Shown: positions 8,366 through 18,981 of the stretch, piece after piece | How the letters are laid out: each line of letters opens with the position of its first letter | Numbering within the stretch: position 1 is the first letter of the stretch | Assembly (NCBI GenBank): GCA_015680685.1 | Contig: MNCI01002172.1 | Span: 9,428 to 33,008 of the forward strand | Length of the DNA: 23,581 bases | Origin: Gnetum montanum | Taxonomy: Eukaryota; Streptophyta; Gnetopsida; Gnetales; Gnetaceae | Direction: 5' to 3' | Notes under the pieces: generated by a model | Told to the model about the DNA's origin: nothing | What the model saw: only the letters and a program-made list of their open reading frames with translations | Database searches by the model: none | Program-made: the position numbers and the translations under genes

Positions 8366-10630
8366 GATAAGTTATAGCTAATGCAACATCTGCTTAAGAA
8401 AGGATCCCACTTCAAGGAATAGCTTAGTGCCAACGAGCATTTGAAAATCTTAAGCAAGAGTTGGTGTAACTTCCTACAATTCACCCTTACCACTTTTGAC
8501 ACATCCATCACTTCTTTGCTTTGCCAAAAGTGAGTGATGGTATAGAGATCCCAATTTACTACTTGAGCCACACATTAGTAGCCCACGAAGCAAAATACAA
8601 TGATGTGAAAAAGTACTACCTTGCCTTAGTCTTCTCACTCAAATAATGTACTTTTTCACATCATTGTATTTTTGCAGTCAAGTTAACATCATTTGCAAAA
8701 ATAATGTACTTTGAGAAATCATAAAAAATATATACAAAATCAATCATATTGCACAATGAAAAGTAATAACCATGAATTTTGACCTACACTATGTTGCACA
8801 AGCCTTGACAAAAGGTCAAGCCATAGCTACAGAACTCATAGCTTCACCTGTGAATGATCAGGCAATAATCGACCCTGAATTCTTGAATGAGCATGTCAGT
8901 AGCATTAGTCATGTGCCCAACAACTATGAGGCACTTCTACATTTTTATGAACCTCTCATGGGGGTAGCATCACTACCGTTATCTTGTTTCCCTCCCAGAA
9001 GATCCAACCCTTCGCATATCGCTTTGCGTTTCCCTACATTAGCAATGTGGTGAAGTTGAATTCCTTTGAGGTATCCTTGTAGCACATGATCTAGGAATTC
9101 AACTCCTAGCAATCTAAGGTGACTCACAATTAGTTGTCAACTAGGTGACATAGGTTTACACTTGCAAGGCCCAACATTTATAGCCTTATTATGACCTACC
9201 AAAGCACTTACTTAAATAGTTTGCAATAACAGATGTCCAATACATTCCTCGAAATGCAAATGCCATAACCAATGCACTAGCAACATTAGCCTTAAGCATT
9301 GCACTAGACATGTTTCACGCATTTCCCACCTCAGTGGTGGATTACAATATGCCTATCATGCAAATCACTAACATTACATCCATAGCCATAGTAAGCACAA
9401 TCCATGTAGGAGAGTGGTACGACAACATTAAGGCTTTTTTTCTATAAGGTAAGCCTTTGCAACACTTAACTATTTCTCAAAAGGATGAAGTGCGTAAACA
9501 ATCATGACAGTACATCATTGTGGGTGATAACATGCTATGTCATAGATCCTACGATGGCATACTGCTAAACTACATAAGTGACAGCAAAGCATAAACAATT
9601 GTTGAGCAAGTCCACGAGGGATTGTGTAGAGGTCACATAGCACCTAGGGCAATGATAGTGAAAATTAGATGATTAGACTATTGTTGGCCTTACATTGAGT
9701 GTGATTGCATCTTAAAGATCAAAACATATGACATGTGTCAACGAGATGGCAACTTAATGCACGTGCCACTGACTAAATTACACATAATGTAGATCACATG
9801 GTCATTCCAACATTGGGGCTTGTACATCATTGGACCTATAACACCTAATTCCTCTGCAAGGCATAGCTTCATCGTAACCACAACTAAATATTTCATCAAG
9901 TGGGTTGACGCTATTCCCCTTAGGAAGACAACATCACAACAGGTTTCCAAATTTATGCTCGATAATATAGTAACCTGTTTTGGCTTACCCATGATCATAA
10001 TAACAAACAATGAGCCATAATTTAGTAGTGCTGCCTTTTCATTAAACATTCCTTTTCATTGCTATACTACCCTCAAGCGAATGGTCAAGCAGAGGCCACT
10101 AACAAAGTCATCATCAACCTTCTAAAGAAGATGTTAAGCAGTAGAAAATGATGATGGCATGAGCAATTAGTCTACACACTCTAGGCCTACTACATAACAT
10201 GGCGAATAGCAATAGGTAAGACATCTTACAGTCTTGTCTAAGGTTTGAAGCAATTTTGCCCTTTGAATTACAGGTTCCATCACTCTGGTTGAACCTATCA
10301 AACTTCATCAATGAAGCTTAGACCAACAAGTTGAGGACTATAGACCTCGGCTCTATAGAGGAGTGCATGAAAATGCTTGATCACATCAAATGGTATCAAG
10401 AAAAGCAAAAGCAAAAACCCTATCATAACCAACATTAGCACCCAATCAAGAAAGGGGACCTAGTTCTCAAGCTCATTCATGAACTTGCAAAAAAAATCTT
10501 AGCTAGCTTGGAAGGACCTTTCTTGGTCACTAAGGCCTACAAAAATGGAGCATTCAAGCTTGCTGATCAAGATAGCAATGAATTTTCCAATCTAGAAAAC
10601 CATTCGTACCTGAAGCTATACTACACCTAG
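8366..10630 (+). pseudogene. Ty3/gypsy RNase H and integrase, element A (3' part of pol)
   Basis: This continues the RT of 3664-4808. It opens with HLLKKGSHFKE, the RT/RNase H junction, then VAHEAKYNDVKKYYLALVFSL (8578-8640) and HYVAQALTKGQAIATELI (8790). A second RNase H-like stretch follows, with GDSQLVVN near 9118-9140 and YIPRNANAITNALATLA near 9240-9290. The integrase zinc finger is seen as HEGLCRGHIAP (9612 on) to MCQ, with one expected Cys replaced by Tyr. In the core the first catalytic Asp is Tyr (9823, GLYIIGP) and the second is Asn (10006, TNNE where TDNG is usual). The end reads [43 protein letters not shown]. Many stops and shifts; dead. Confidence 0.92.
8592..8672. repeat. perfect 25-bp inverted repeat inside RNase H
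   Basis: Arms at 8592-8616 and 8648-8672 are exact reverse complements over 25 bp (AAAATACAATGATGTG... with ...CACATCATTGTATTTT), around a 31-base spacer. The surrounding RNase H reading keeps its normal spacing, so no DNA was inserted. Confidence 0.92.
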
Positions 10631-10655
10631 CATGTAACACTGCACATTAATGAAA

Positions 10656-10945
10656 CAAGGTAAGCATTCTTCTGCTATGACATTAAACTAGCAAAACACA
10701 AGTCTACTATGACTATAAACTAGCACAGCAAGTCTGTTATGATTATAAACTAGCATCACATTCATTCTTGGGTCATGACCTTAAACTAGCACAACAACAT
10801 GTCTACTACAACATTAAACTAGCACAACAGTCTACTATGACTATAAACTAGCACAACATATCTACTATGATGTTAAACTAGCATAGAAGTCCGCTATGAC
10901 TATAAACTAGTACACCATGGTCTACCAAGACATTAAACTAGATTT
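10656..10945 (+). repeat. about 30-bp tandem array (TATAAACTAGCAcaac...GTCTACTATGAC), nine units
   Basis: Nine diverged units of 28-36 bp share TTAAACTAGCA or TATAAACTAGCA followed by tCTACTATGA. The array starts just after the pol stop of element A. Tandem arrays between pol and the 3' LTR are a known habit of Tat/Ogre-type elements. Confidence 0.85.
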
Positions 10946-11055
10946 TCCATTAGTTATGCATAGTTTCATGAGCAAGTGAGTAAGAATTAATTTCAACCCC
11001 ACTCCCCATCACTTTTTGCATCATGCAAGTAGGGATACTGCAATCCTAGAATGGA

Positions 11056-11340
11056 GCATTGATTACTGACATAGCCTTTGGAGCACTTGCTACATTATGA
11101 CCCCCTACCATTTTGATAATTTTTGAGCCCTTGTCATTGGTGTGGCCTCTCAAGCACCTATAACATCATCATCCCCTAGCATTTCATTAACTTTCTGAAT
11201 GCTTACCATTGGGGCAAGCTCTCATGCACCTATAGCATCATTGCCTCCCATCATTTTCCTGGATTTTTTTGAGCACTTACCACTGGCTTAGCCTTTGAAG
11301 CACCTGTAGCATTTTCATGCCCAGGAATTTTAATTTGCAT
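11056..11340 (+). repeat. 72-bp tandem array, four units
   Basis: Units begin at 11056, 11127, 11201 and 11273 (71, 74, 72 bp, last partial). The shared theme is CTTaCCATTGGtgtaGCCTcTcAAGCACCTatAgCATCATcaccCCtagCATTtt. The mean period equals 24 codons. Read on the minus strand, the units give related peptides around G-A-(S/x)-(E/K)-A-x-P-x-V-S-A-Q-K, though stops and indels interrupt. Confidence 0.75.
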
Positions 11341-12286
11341 TTTGTGTTGTGTATTTTTCTTGTTTTCTTTGAGTTATGTTTGCAAGATGAAGCCCTGGGT
11401 CATCATGCAAAGATGCACTTCATTGTAGCAACAAGTCACCATAGTGCTTAGATGTGCACCATCCCCTCATATCCCATTATAGCTTACTCAAGAGTGCACA
11501 TCCCATCCTATCTTGTTATAGCTTACTCACATATACTCCCACATTCCCCATACCCTTACGTTACCCTACATAGGTAAGACTACAAACCCCTGTGACCACA
11601 TGGCACCCTCTCACAGGCCAAACCATAGAACCCAAGGTAGACATAACATAAGTTGTTCCATGAGGAGACTTTGTTGGCTGGTCAAAGCCTAGGAAAATGT
11701 AACACAAGTCATCTCGAGGAGGAAACACTTGTCCCACAGATGCAATGTAGTTTTGCAAGCATCAAAGCAAAGCCCATTTAGTGGCACATAGTCCACTTGG
11801 TGGAATGTAGCTTGAAGTTAGCATTGACCAAAGTGTGCAACCCAAAGAAGGTTCACCTTGTAGCATGAAAGCAAAAGGAAAAAAATAAAAAAAAAAGAAA
11901 AAGGGGGAAAAGAATGTTCCCAAGCAAATCAAAAAATCTACAATTTTTCAACTAGTCAGGCCCTGAATCCATCTTGACTCTCTCATGAGCACTCCAATGA
12001 GAGGTCAACATTTCTTAAAGGCAAGCCACCCTAGTGCCATGATCACCATTAGCTGTGATGACTCTGCATCCTACATCATGATCCCCTATTTCCATTTCAT
12101 CTCCCCAGTTATCCCCTAGCATATTACCACACCATTTTACTCCCAACATATCACTATCCATAGCACTCTTGAGCATGGCATAGTGACATTTGACCACACA
12201 TAAAAGAGCAATGTTGGTGCCAAGTCTATTATGGTGTTTTGCAGTTCTCTGTCAACATCTCTCAAGAAACTCTTCTAGATGTCATC
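11341..12286. other. rest of the pol-to-LTR spacer of element A
   Basis: Non-coding on both strands as far as I can read. It contains loosely repeated words (ATTATAGCTTACTCA near 11480 and 11516; a poly-A patch at 11875-11915). The minus-strand frame at 11561-11758 has no recognisable motif. Confidence 0.4.
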
Positions 12287-12299
12287 AAAGAGGGGCCAA
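12287..12299 (+). promoter_or_regulatory. polypurine tract of element A
   Basis: AAAGAGGGGCCAA directly precedes TGAAACACC and matches the tract at 1154-1167. It marks the left edge of the 3' LTR. Confidence 0.75.
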
Positions 12300-13119
12300 T
12301 GAAACACCACCAAATTTGGATGATAGGTTCTTGATCATAAATTTGTCTAAGTGTAAACATGAGACAAAATTTTTCTAAGTGCTAGGACTATGCTCTCCAT
12401 TGTCCTAGAGTGTAGTTAGCTAGTAGAGAGCATAGTCAGCTCGAAAGACCAATTTTTTGCAGTTTTTCCTAAGTGTCATTATGAAGCAAGAAGTTCCAAA
12501 TTTTCTAAATGTTGGGACTATGCTCTCCATTGCATTGGAGCGTAATCAGCTCAATAGAGAGCATAGTCAACACCAAAGGCTAGTTTGCAAATTTTCTAAA
12601 TGTTGGGACTATGCTCTCCACTGCATTGGAGTATAGTCAGCTCAATAGAGAGCATAGTCAGCACTAAAGGACAGACACCCCAAGACTGTGACTATGCACC
12701 TTCTATACACCACGTACCTTCTCACCCCTTCTGAGGTTAACTACACTCAACCCCATTTTGGGTGGTGCCACTTTCTCTCTCACTCTCTTCCCTTTGCATT
12801 TTTTAGCATTTTTACTCACATTTTGGCATTTTACTTGTATTTTCGATTATTTTAATGCACTATCACGCATTGACACCCTTGTTTTACACTAAAAACCTTG
12901 ACTATGCTCACCCTACTGACACCGTGAACACTGCACAAACACTTAGCACCATTTGACATTGCATTTGGTAAGTTCCCATTCAATTGAAAAGACCATTCTA
13001 GGCATGCCATCTCTACCTTCAGTAGGCCCTCACGCAAACATGGGGTTAAAGCTATGTGCCCACAAACCTCTCGGTGTTCCATTCCAATGGCCAATGTTTT
13101 TTATTGCTACACTAATGGA
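12300..13119 (+). repeat. truncated 3' LTR of element A (family 1, U3 only)
   Basis: The start TGAAACACCACC follows the polypurine tract as in element 1. It holds a U3 hairpin array (12386-12659), the methylation-decayed counterpart of the CpG-rich hairpins of the element 1 LTR. After 12680 it runs as C/T-rich non-coding DNA. No TATA box was found before about 13120, where minus-strand protease of another element begins, so only U3 seems to survive. The plus frame at 12953-13234 spans this border and is not a gene. Confidence 0.6.
12386..12659 (+). repeat. three hairpins GACTATGCTCTC/GAGAGCATAGTC in U3
   Basis: Perfect 12-bp inverted arms occur three times: 12386-12397 with 12426-12437, 12516-12527 with 12557-12568, and 12607-12618 with 12648-12659. 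The last two lie in a clear 91-bp tandem duplication; the first unit is more diverged. Spacers are 28-29 bases. Confidence 0.95.
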
Positions 13120-13480
13120 AAATCCCCCTTTACAATTATCCATGTGGATTACTCGAAAATATGCTAGATATAAACATTCGCAGATGGTGGTTCCAATGTC
13201 CTTCTCCAATTTCAACAGAACAGTGATGGAATGATCTACAAGCTCTAACTTGATGTTGCATTTTTTGAGTGGAGGTAGGTTTCAAGTCTTATATATCTTC
13301 TGAGAAATTAACTTTACTCTAGAACTTGAATCCATTAGAGCCTTGCATGAATAATTTCTTACAATCTACAACTAGATGAGGGGACTTTCAAGGTTAGATC
13401 ATTTCTTGAGAAGGTGGCGAGCCTTAATCTAATCTATGACTACGTAAGTCAATATGACAATGTGTATATTGGAGAACATT
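13120..13480 (-). pseudogene. aspartic protease region, minus-strand element (family 2)
   Basis: Read on the minus strand, this aligns with 22935-23240 of the right-hand copy. Visible are the PPLKKCNIKLELVDHSITV block (matching LPQLKKSNIQLELADQSIT) and CECLYLAYFRVI (matching CGWSYPADFLVI). The protease would cut the polyprotein. The active-site DSG region around 13375-13390 is decayed (LDS-like remnant). The match ends near 13120, where family 1 LTR sequence begins, so the element is cut there. The preceding gag tail is missing: about 900 bp relative to the right-hand copy is deleted near 13500-13530. Confidence 0.75.
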
Positions 13481-13529
13481 TGGTTTGAAGGAGGCTCAAG
13501 GTTATTTCTATAAGCAACTAATGTAAGGC

Positions 13530-15100
13530 TATGAGCCAAAACAATAGTAAGGCTGTAGTTCAAATATCTCAATAACAAATTTTTGGATCAGCAAGGTTTT
13601 CCTTTGTACCACTTCATCCAATGATGCTTCCTTCTTTGAATCATAGAAATGCACCTCCCTTTTATGAATGGAAGGGTCTCTATTATACTCTGATGCACTT
13701 TCTCTCTTTTTTGGCTCTTTTTCTTCCTTAGCCACTTGACTGATTAGCCTTTGATCTAATAGGCTCTCATCTCCAAGAGTCTCAATTGGGCATAGATCCC
13801 AAGAATTTCTTTGTTTTTGTTATGAAGCTAATATATAATGTGGTGAATATGCTTCCTCTAAGAAAATTTTTGGCCTAGGTAATGGTGCAAGAGAGAGTAA
13901 TACTAGTCCATGGATGCATCCAAGGATTCATGATTACCTTGTTTCTACCCTTGGAATTCTACCAACTTTCTTCTTCATTGATGAGTATCCTTTGAAGCAA
14001 GTTTGGCTTTTACCATTTGTTCTTAATGTCTTGTAAGGCACAGGCATCTTGGAAAGCTTGTAAATGATGTTGTGAATCAGCATTATATCCCCCTTCAAAT
14101 TTTGGGATATTTTTCATATCCAAACTTTTGATACTATTATCCCTTTAACACTTGTTGGAAATTTTAACTACTTCTGAAACATTCAACATGTTTCTATTGG
14201 CTAGTAATGGTTCATCATAGTTGTCACATTCACAGTGGCCCCTATCATGGCCATGCCTCCTATGATGAGACTTGTTGTACCTTCTCTCCTAATGAGGCAC
14301 TTCTTCCTCTCAACATTATCTATGCTCCTAGTTTCTATCATCCCTATGGGATTTCCTATCATCTCCATCTTGATCCTAATCATTTCTTATTTTTTCTTGG
14401 CTATGGCTCCTCCTATTATAATTTAATGATGAGGAGAATGATGAATATGGAGGACTAGGAGAATGGTGCCTACTAGTCCTTCTCCTTTGGTCCTTAGCTT
14501 GGTCCTTCTCATTGTCCTTCTTTTCCTTATATTTCTCCTTGTCCTTAGATGACCAGCTAGGAGATCTTTTCTTTCATTTTTTTTAGGACCTTGAACTCCA
14601 TCCTCCCCTCACAAAAGTTCTTCAAGGTTAAATGCAACTATTGGTGAAGGATTTCCTGCTTAACGAAAGGAGGAGAATCTGTATACTAAGATAATCTTGA
14701 GAGGAAATCAAGGCCCTATTTCTACGATTTCAGAAAAAATGGAGTCAGGATCCTTTTACCCTTGAAGGATTCATAACATGCCTTCATATGCTAATCCTTT
14801 CTAACTTGTGCTTCAATGGGCTAATAGTCCCTACAGGTGTGATTAGTTACCTCATACTCTAGGCTAGATGATTCAATTCCAACATTATGAGTTTGGCCAT
14901 GAGCATAGTCCCTCCAGCATAATTTTTCATCTTGATAGAAATAAAGGTGAATCTGGATGATAGGGATCTAGATGTGCCTAGACTATCTGTAGCTACTGAG
15001 GCTTCTCACCGGTAGTTCTTCAAGTCGTATCCTATTGTTGATTGGATTCGTCAACATGAGGTGCTGGATATTTATTCCTAAAAGAAGAAGCCATCTTAGT
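13530..15100 (-). pseudogene. gag, minus-strand element (family 2)
   Basis: The gag start is at about 15100 on the minus strand (ATGGCTTCTTCT, identical to the start at 20418). Going leftward it shows YQDEKLCWRD near 14935, an Arg/His-rich strip RRHGHDRGH ending YDEPLLANR near 14200-14280, NIPKFEGGYNADSQHHLQAFQDACALQ near 14020-14110, and KRESASEYNRDPSIHKREVHF near 13640-13700. These match the right-hand gag block by block. About 95 bp is missing after ESW near 13960, and stops and shifts are frequent. Gag forms the particle shell in the cytoplasm; this copy is dead. Its own leader is weakly visible to about 15215, with a faint primer-site remnant near 15240. Confidence 0.85.
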
Positions 15101-15273
15101 AATGTGTAGGAAGTATGCCTTAATATAATTTTATTAGTATTAATATTTTGTACAAAAGGAACATGTTGAAACAACCTTAAGGCACTAGAACAAAGTTGAA
15201 AATGTTATAAGGTGCTTAGGATATGTACAAAATCGAAAAGTGGTACAATAGTGATAAAATCATTATAAGTTAA
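15101..15273 (-). other. leader of the minus-strand element, cut at the neighbouring LTR
   Basis: On the minus strand, words such as TTTCAACTTTGTTCTAGTGCCTTAA resemble the leader at 20330-20360 (CTTTCACATCGTTGTGAGCCTTAA). A degraded primer site may lie near 15235-15255. Its 5' LTR is missing: the plus-strand LTR starts at 15274 instead. Confidence 0.45.
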
Positions 15274-16099
15274 TGATGTGATATTGTATCTACAATATTA
15301 TAGCTCTGCTTACATTATCATAGATACAATGTAGTGGGTACTTGTCTCCATTATAAATACCAACTTAACATCGCATTAAATGAACAACTTTAATATAACA
15401 TTTAGCCAAATTCTTGTAGTTTGTTTTTGTGACTTAGAGTTAGAATTAAATTCCTACAGTGTGATGTTTAATAGTTTTATAGAGTCTTTATTAAGTAGAT
15501 TATTCTTTGACAAGTTCCATGACTAGCAATAAATATTGAGATTATTTCTCATCATTACAAAATCTCACTTAGCTTAATTTTACTTTTCTATGTCATTTAT
15601 AATTACTAAGCCATTTACTTTCTTGACATCTATTAGTAAGGCAAAATAAGTACAATTAGTTTCAAGCATAAAGTGTAATCATTTGATAATCCATTAGTAA
15701 CTTTGGTTGATTAGCTCAATAGCAAAGTTACTTGGTAAGCCTAGTAATGGTTACATGAGCCCAAGATGTGTACAACATGTTAGAAATCCATATTTATCAT
15801 CCATAGGCTAGAATAGCATTCTACTTCTAGTACACTTAGACTTAAATTTTTATCACCACATTTACATCATGTTCGCACTTAGTCTTAATTTGATCCAAAC
15901 AACATCACCATATCATACGTTTCACTAAGAATTAAACCATACAAATTGCACTTCACTAACTCAAAGTGGGAAGATAGTGATTTTGAATTGAACCTCAACT
16001 ACTAGTGAATCTACATTGCCATCCACAGATTATGATCAGGTCACATGTGTACATTTGTGACTTGTATGGTGAAGTGTTGGAATACCCAACTACTCATCA
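15274..16099 (+). repeat. 5' LTR of the middle element (family 2, TGATG...CATCA)
   Basis: 826 bp. Starts TGATGTGATATTGTATC and ends ACTACTCATCA, immediately before the primer site. The TATA box is at 15352-15359, only 78 bp from the start, as in the other two LTRs of this family. The GATATCGC words of the U3 survive as GATATTGTATC and ACAATATTA, with C-to-T changes. Strongly decayed compared with 18253-19081 and 19348-20276. Confidence 0.75.
15352..15359 (+). promoter_or_regulatory. TATA box, middle family 2 LTR
   Basis: TATAAATA, same word and similar offset as at 19430-19437. Confidence 0.6.
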
Positions 16100-16100
16100 T

Positions 16101-16118
16101 TGGTGTTATTTCCAGGGA
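16101..16118 (+). promoter_or_regulatory. decayed tRNA-Asp primer binding site, middle element
   Basis: TGGTGTTATTTCCAGGGA follows the LTR after one T. Against the intact site at 20278 it carries mainly C-to-T and G-to-A changes. Confidence 0.7.
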
Positions 16119-17058
16119 TGTGTCAATGTTCACTAAGTAGTTGGTTTTATAAAGTTCGTTATGTTAAGAGTCATCAAGCAAATTTCTTACACTCAAACAA
16201 ATTTTTCCAAAGTACATACTTAAGGCATTAAACATTTAATAGGGCTTCTACAAATAAGGAGAAATCACCATCTATGAATGAACTCAATAAGAGTTATGAT
16301 AGGGAATATAATGAAGAAGACTAGAGTATGCCCATACAAACAAAATCTTCTATGCTTACACTAATTCATATTATTCTAAATTCACATTTTTCTTTTACTA
16401 GGATGAATAACTAAGGTGGAGAGATTTACTAGGCAACATTGTCTTACCTCCAGAATAAAATGCACCATTTATACTACAAGTAGCCCTCATAAGATCAAAC
16501 CTTGGCCATGTACAATAAGGGTACCACATCACAAAGCACATGATGAGGGTGTATCAACCAATAGAAGCTCAAGTAAGAAGGGATAATGCTATGAAAGTGA
16601 GGCATGAGATTACAAAGGAAAGAAAGTACCATAAATGGTTGTCCTAGAGGAAAGAGAAAATGCTATGTTTCACATAGAGAAATTCTATCAAACCTATGGA
16701 TCTCAATCTCAAACACCAGTCATTCATATCGAAGATCTCACCAATGTACAATTGCATTCAACCCTTGCAGAAACACTCAAATGGGTTAAGGAAGACTTTG
16801 CATTCAGGAGGAACTTGAGGTTCAAAGCGTCCACTAAATAAAAAGGGATGAATTAATGAGTCATAGATGGAGAACTAGCTGGCACTATTCTCCAACTTCT
16901 TCCTCTTTCTTCTTATACTCTTCCAAATATTATGACAAGAGAGAAAGAAGAATGAGGGATCATGATAGGGAGAGAAAAAGGGATTCTATGAGACATGAGC
17001 ATCAAAGAAGATATCCTGATGAAGATAATTATGAGCAAATAAGAGAGAGGGTTCAATC

Positions 17059-17133
<75 letters not shown>

Positions 17134-18240
17134 TGTGTGTGTGTGTGTGTGTGTGTTATGAGCATCGAAGGGGTCAACACTAGAACCAAGCTCACAAACC
17201 CAAAGATTATGAAGAACCCTTGCCGATCACTTGCAACATGATTAACATTAGAGAAGTAGTGTATATTGTATATTCCTACCAAGCACATCAAGGACAATCA
17301 CACAAAGTGACTAGACATGAACAATATCCCAAAATTTGAAGGTGGCTATAATGCAAATCCATAGCATCATCTTCAAGCCTTCCATGATGTCTGTACCTTG
17401 CAAAACATTGAAAATGATTGGAAAAAATTTAAGTTGTTTCCTAGAACACTCATCAAGGAGGTAGAAAGTTGGTACAAATACTTAGAATCAAAATCTATTT
17501 GTAGACAAAGTACCATGTTAGAGCTCTTTAATGTTAAATATCAAACTTATTCCATACTATCTAATTTGAGAAAACAGATTTAAGGATGGAAGCAAGGGGC
17601 ATATGAATCTCTTGATATGGCAATGGGAAGATACTGTTCACTATTACATAGGTTCTTAGGCCACATATTTTCTTAAAGGGAGAAACTATGGCACATTGTT
17701 TATGGGCTATGAAACAAGACAAGAGAAACCCTTGGGGCATATGCCCAAGGTAGGTTATTCAAGATGATAGCTTATTGTATTTAGAGATTCATTAACCAAG
17801 TGGTAAATGAAGAAGGAGACTTAAGAAAAAGGGTTTCATTCGAAGAATATAATAGAGATCCCACCATCAAAAAATACAAGGTAAGAATATGTGAATCATT
17901 AGAAGAGGAAACTTTATAAGATATAATCCAAAAAAAGATTCTAACTATTCAAAAATTAGTTAATGATATTACAACCAAGGTAGAGAAAATGTGGGATTCT
18001 ATAGACAAAACATTTACTACAACATTGAAGATAGTAGAAGAGAAGATGAAACAAGTCCAAAACTAAAGTAAAGATAAGAAGAAAAGAAGAGACAATAGGC
18101 AAGAATAACATAGAAATAAAACAAAGGTTTCTGTAGAAAAAATCCCTTAGAAATTTTGATATTTTTTGATAAGTTAATATTCTAATCCAAAATTTGTCAA
18201 AAAATAGATGCTTAGAATACTACCTTATCTACAAGGTAAC
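16119..18240 (+). pseudogene. gag of the middle element (family 2), with leader
   Basis: The leader runs to about 16239, where the expected ATGGCTTCT start has become ATAGGGCTTCT. Then follow a TAA at 16408 at the same codon as the TAG at 20580, WRDLLGNIVLPPE (16420 on), an Arg-rich strip expanded into a microsatellite (17059-17156), CTLQNIENDWKKFKLFPRTL, VESWYKYLES (17395-17490), LELFNVKYQTYSILSNLRKQI (17520 on), YNRDP near 17850, and MWDSIDKTF near 17990. The Trp codon at 17587 (GGATGGAAG) is still TGG where the right-hand copy has TAG. It ends at ACCTTATCTACAAGGTAA (about 18239), matching 22343-22360, and is cut there. Gag shell protein, many stops. Confidence 0.85.
17059..17156 (+). repeat. 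compound (GA)n(GT)n microsatellite
   Basis: About 72 bases of GA repeat with one AA interruption near 17070, followed by 13 GT units (17131-17156). It lies in the Arg/Glu-coding strip of gag (GAGAGA reads Arg-Glu), which probably seeded the expansion. Confidence 0.98.
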
Positions 18241-18252
18241 TTTAAATAGCCT
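18241..18252. other. junction between middle gag and minus-strand LTR
   Basis: TTTAAATAGCCT separates the last gag match from the LTR terminus TGATGAG. It matches neither partner. Confidence 0.5.
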
Positions 18253-18384
18253 TGATGAGTGGTGAGGTACCCCGACACTCAACCATATGAATACGAGCGT
18301 TACACGCGTGATTCGGTCGAACTCCGCAGACTAAGTGCCTACATGCCTTATGGAACACTTAAGGTTAATCGTTCGTTGTCTTCC

Positions 18385-18429
18385 CAGACTTACTTGTATT
18401 TTTCACGGATGTATCGTTAAGTAAGTCTG
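18385..18429 (-). repeat. U5 stem-loop
   Basis: CAGACTTACTT (18385-18395) and AAGTAAGTCTG (18419-18429) are perfect 11-bp inverted arms. The right-hand LTR keeps an 8-bp version (CGGACTTA near 20105, TAAGTCTG near 20131) with one G-T pair. Confidence 0.75.
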
Positions 18430-18973
18430 AGGTATATGATTTTTATATCTTTTCTACTTTATCTCCTATGGTAATGAGGTGAAGGGTGAAGAGACTAATT
18501 AACTAACTTTAACTAACTACCTAAGCCTTAATTAACCTAACATCAACATCCATTCCCACTTACTGTCCACACCCTAAACCGCTGCAACCTTGGTTACCAA
18601 ATGCTATTCATTACTGGGATCACCAAGCGTAACACACATGCTCGAAGAGGTCATACTAAATGCACTTAACTATGGGAGAAGGGTTGAGAGAGTTTTAATG
18701 AACTAATAAAGCATTTAAATGATAAATACTAAATAACAGTAATTAAAATCCTAATTAGCCTATTCCATGCACTACAAGGTTTATCCAAGAAGTTTGTCTT
18801 TATTTTCGTACACAAACTTGTGTTTAGGTATAATATTTGCTCAAATAAAGATCCATTCACTTTAGAGCTCCTACTACGGGCACATGGAAATTATTCTATC
18901 TCTAGAGAGGTAAAACTACCAGAGTTTCACTACGGTCTAGGCCTCAACTGAGAAACAAGGGAGAGCTACCTTT

Positions 18974-18981
18974 TATTTATA
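18974..18981 (-). promoter_or_regulatory. TATA box of the minus-strand LTR
   Basis: TATTTATA on the plus strand reads TATAAATA on the minus strand, 100 bp from the LTR start. Confidence 0.6.

Noticed and set aside
10656-11340. CRISPR-like arrays
   Set aside because: Units are adjacent and diverged with no unique spacers, and the context is a plant retrotransposon 3' region.
12953-13234. Plus-strand 93-codon ORF
   Set aside because: It spans the joint between the family 1 LTR and minus-strand protease; the right half is the complement of readable protease sequence.
14207-14458. Plus-strand ORFs rich in His/Tyr/Ser
   Set aside because: Complement of the minus-strand gag linker (RRHGHDRGH...DEPLLANR).
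16856-17161. Plus-strand ORF with a long Arg-Glu run and Cys-Val tail
   Set aside because: It is the GA/GT microsatellite translated inside a dead gag; the flanking residues match gag in pieces only.
16986-17297. Minus-strand ORF with Ser-Leu and Thr-His runs
   Set aside because: Antisense shadow of the same microsatellite.
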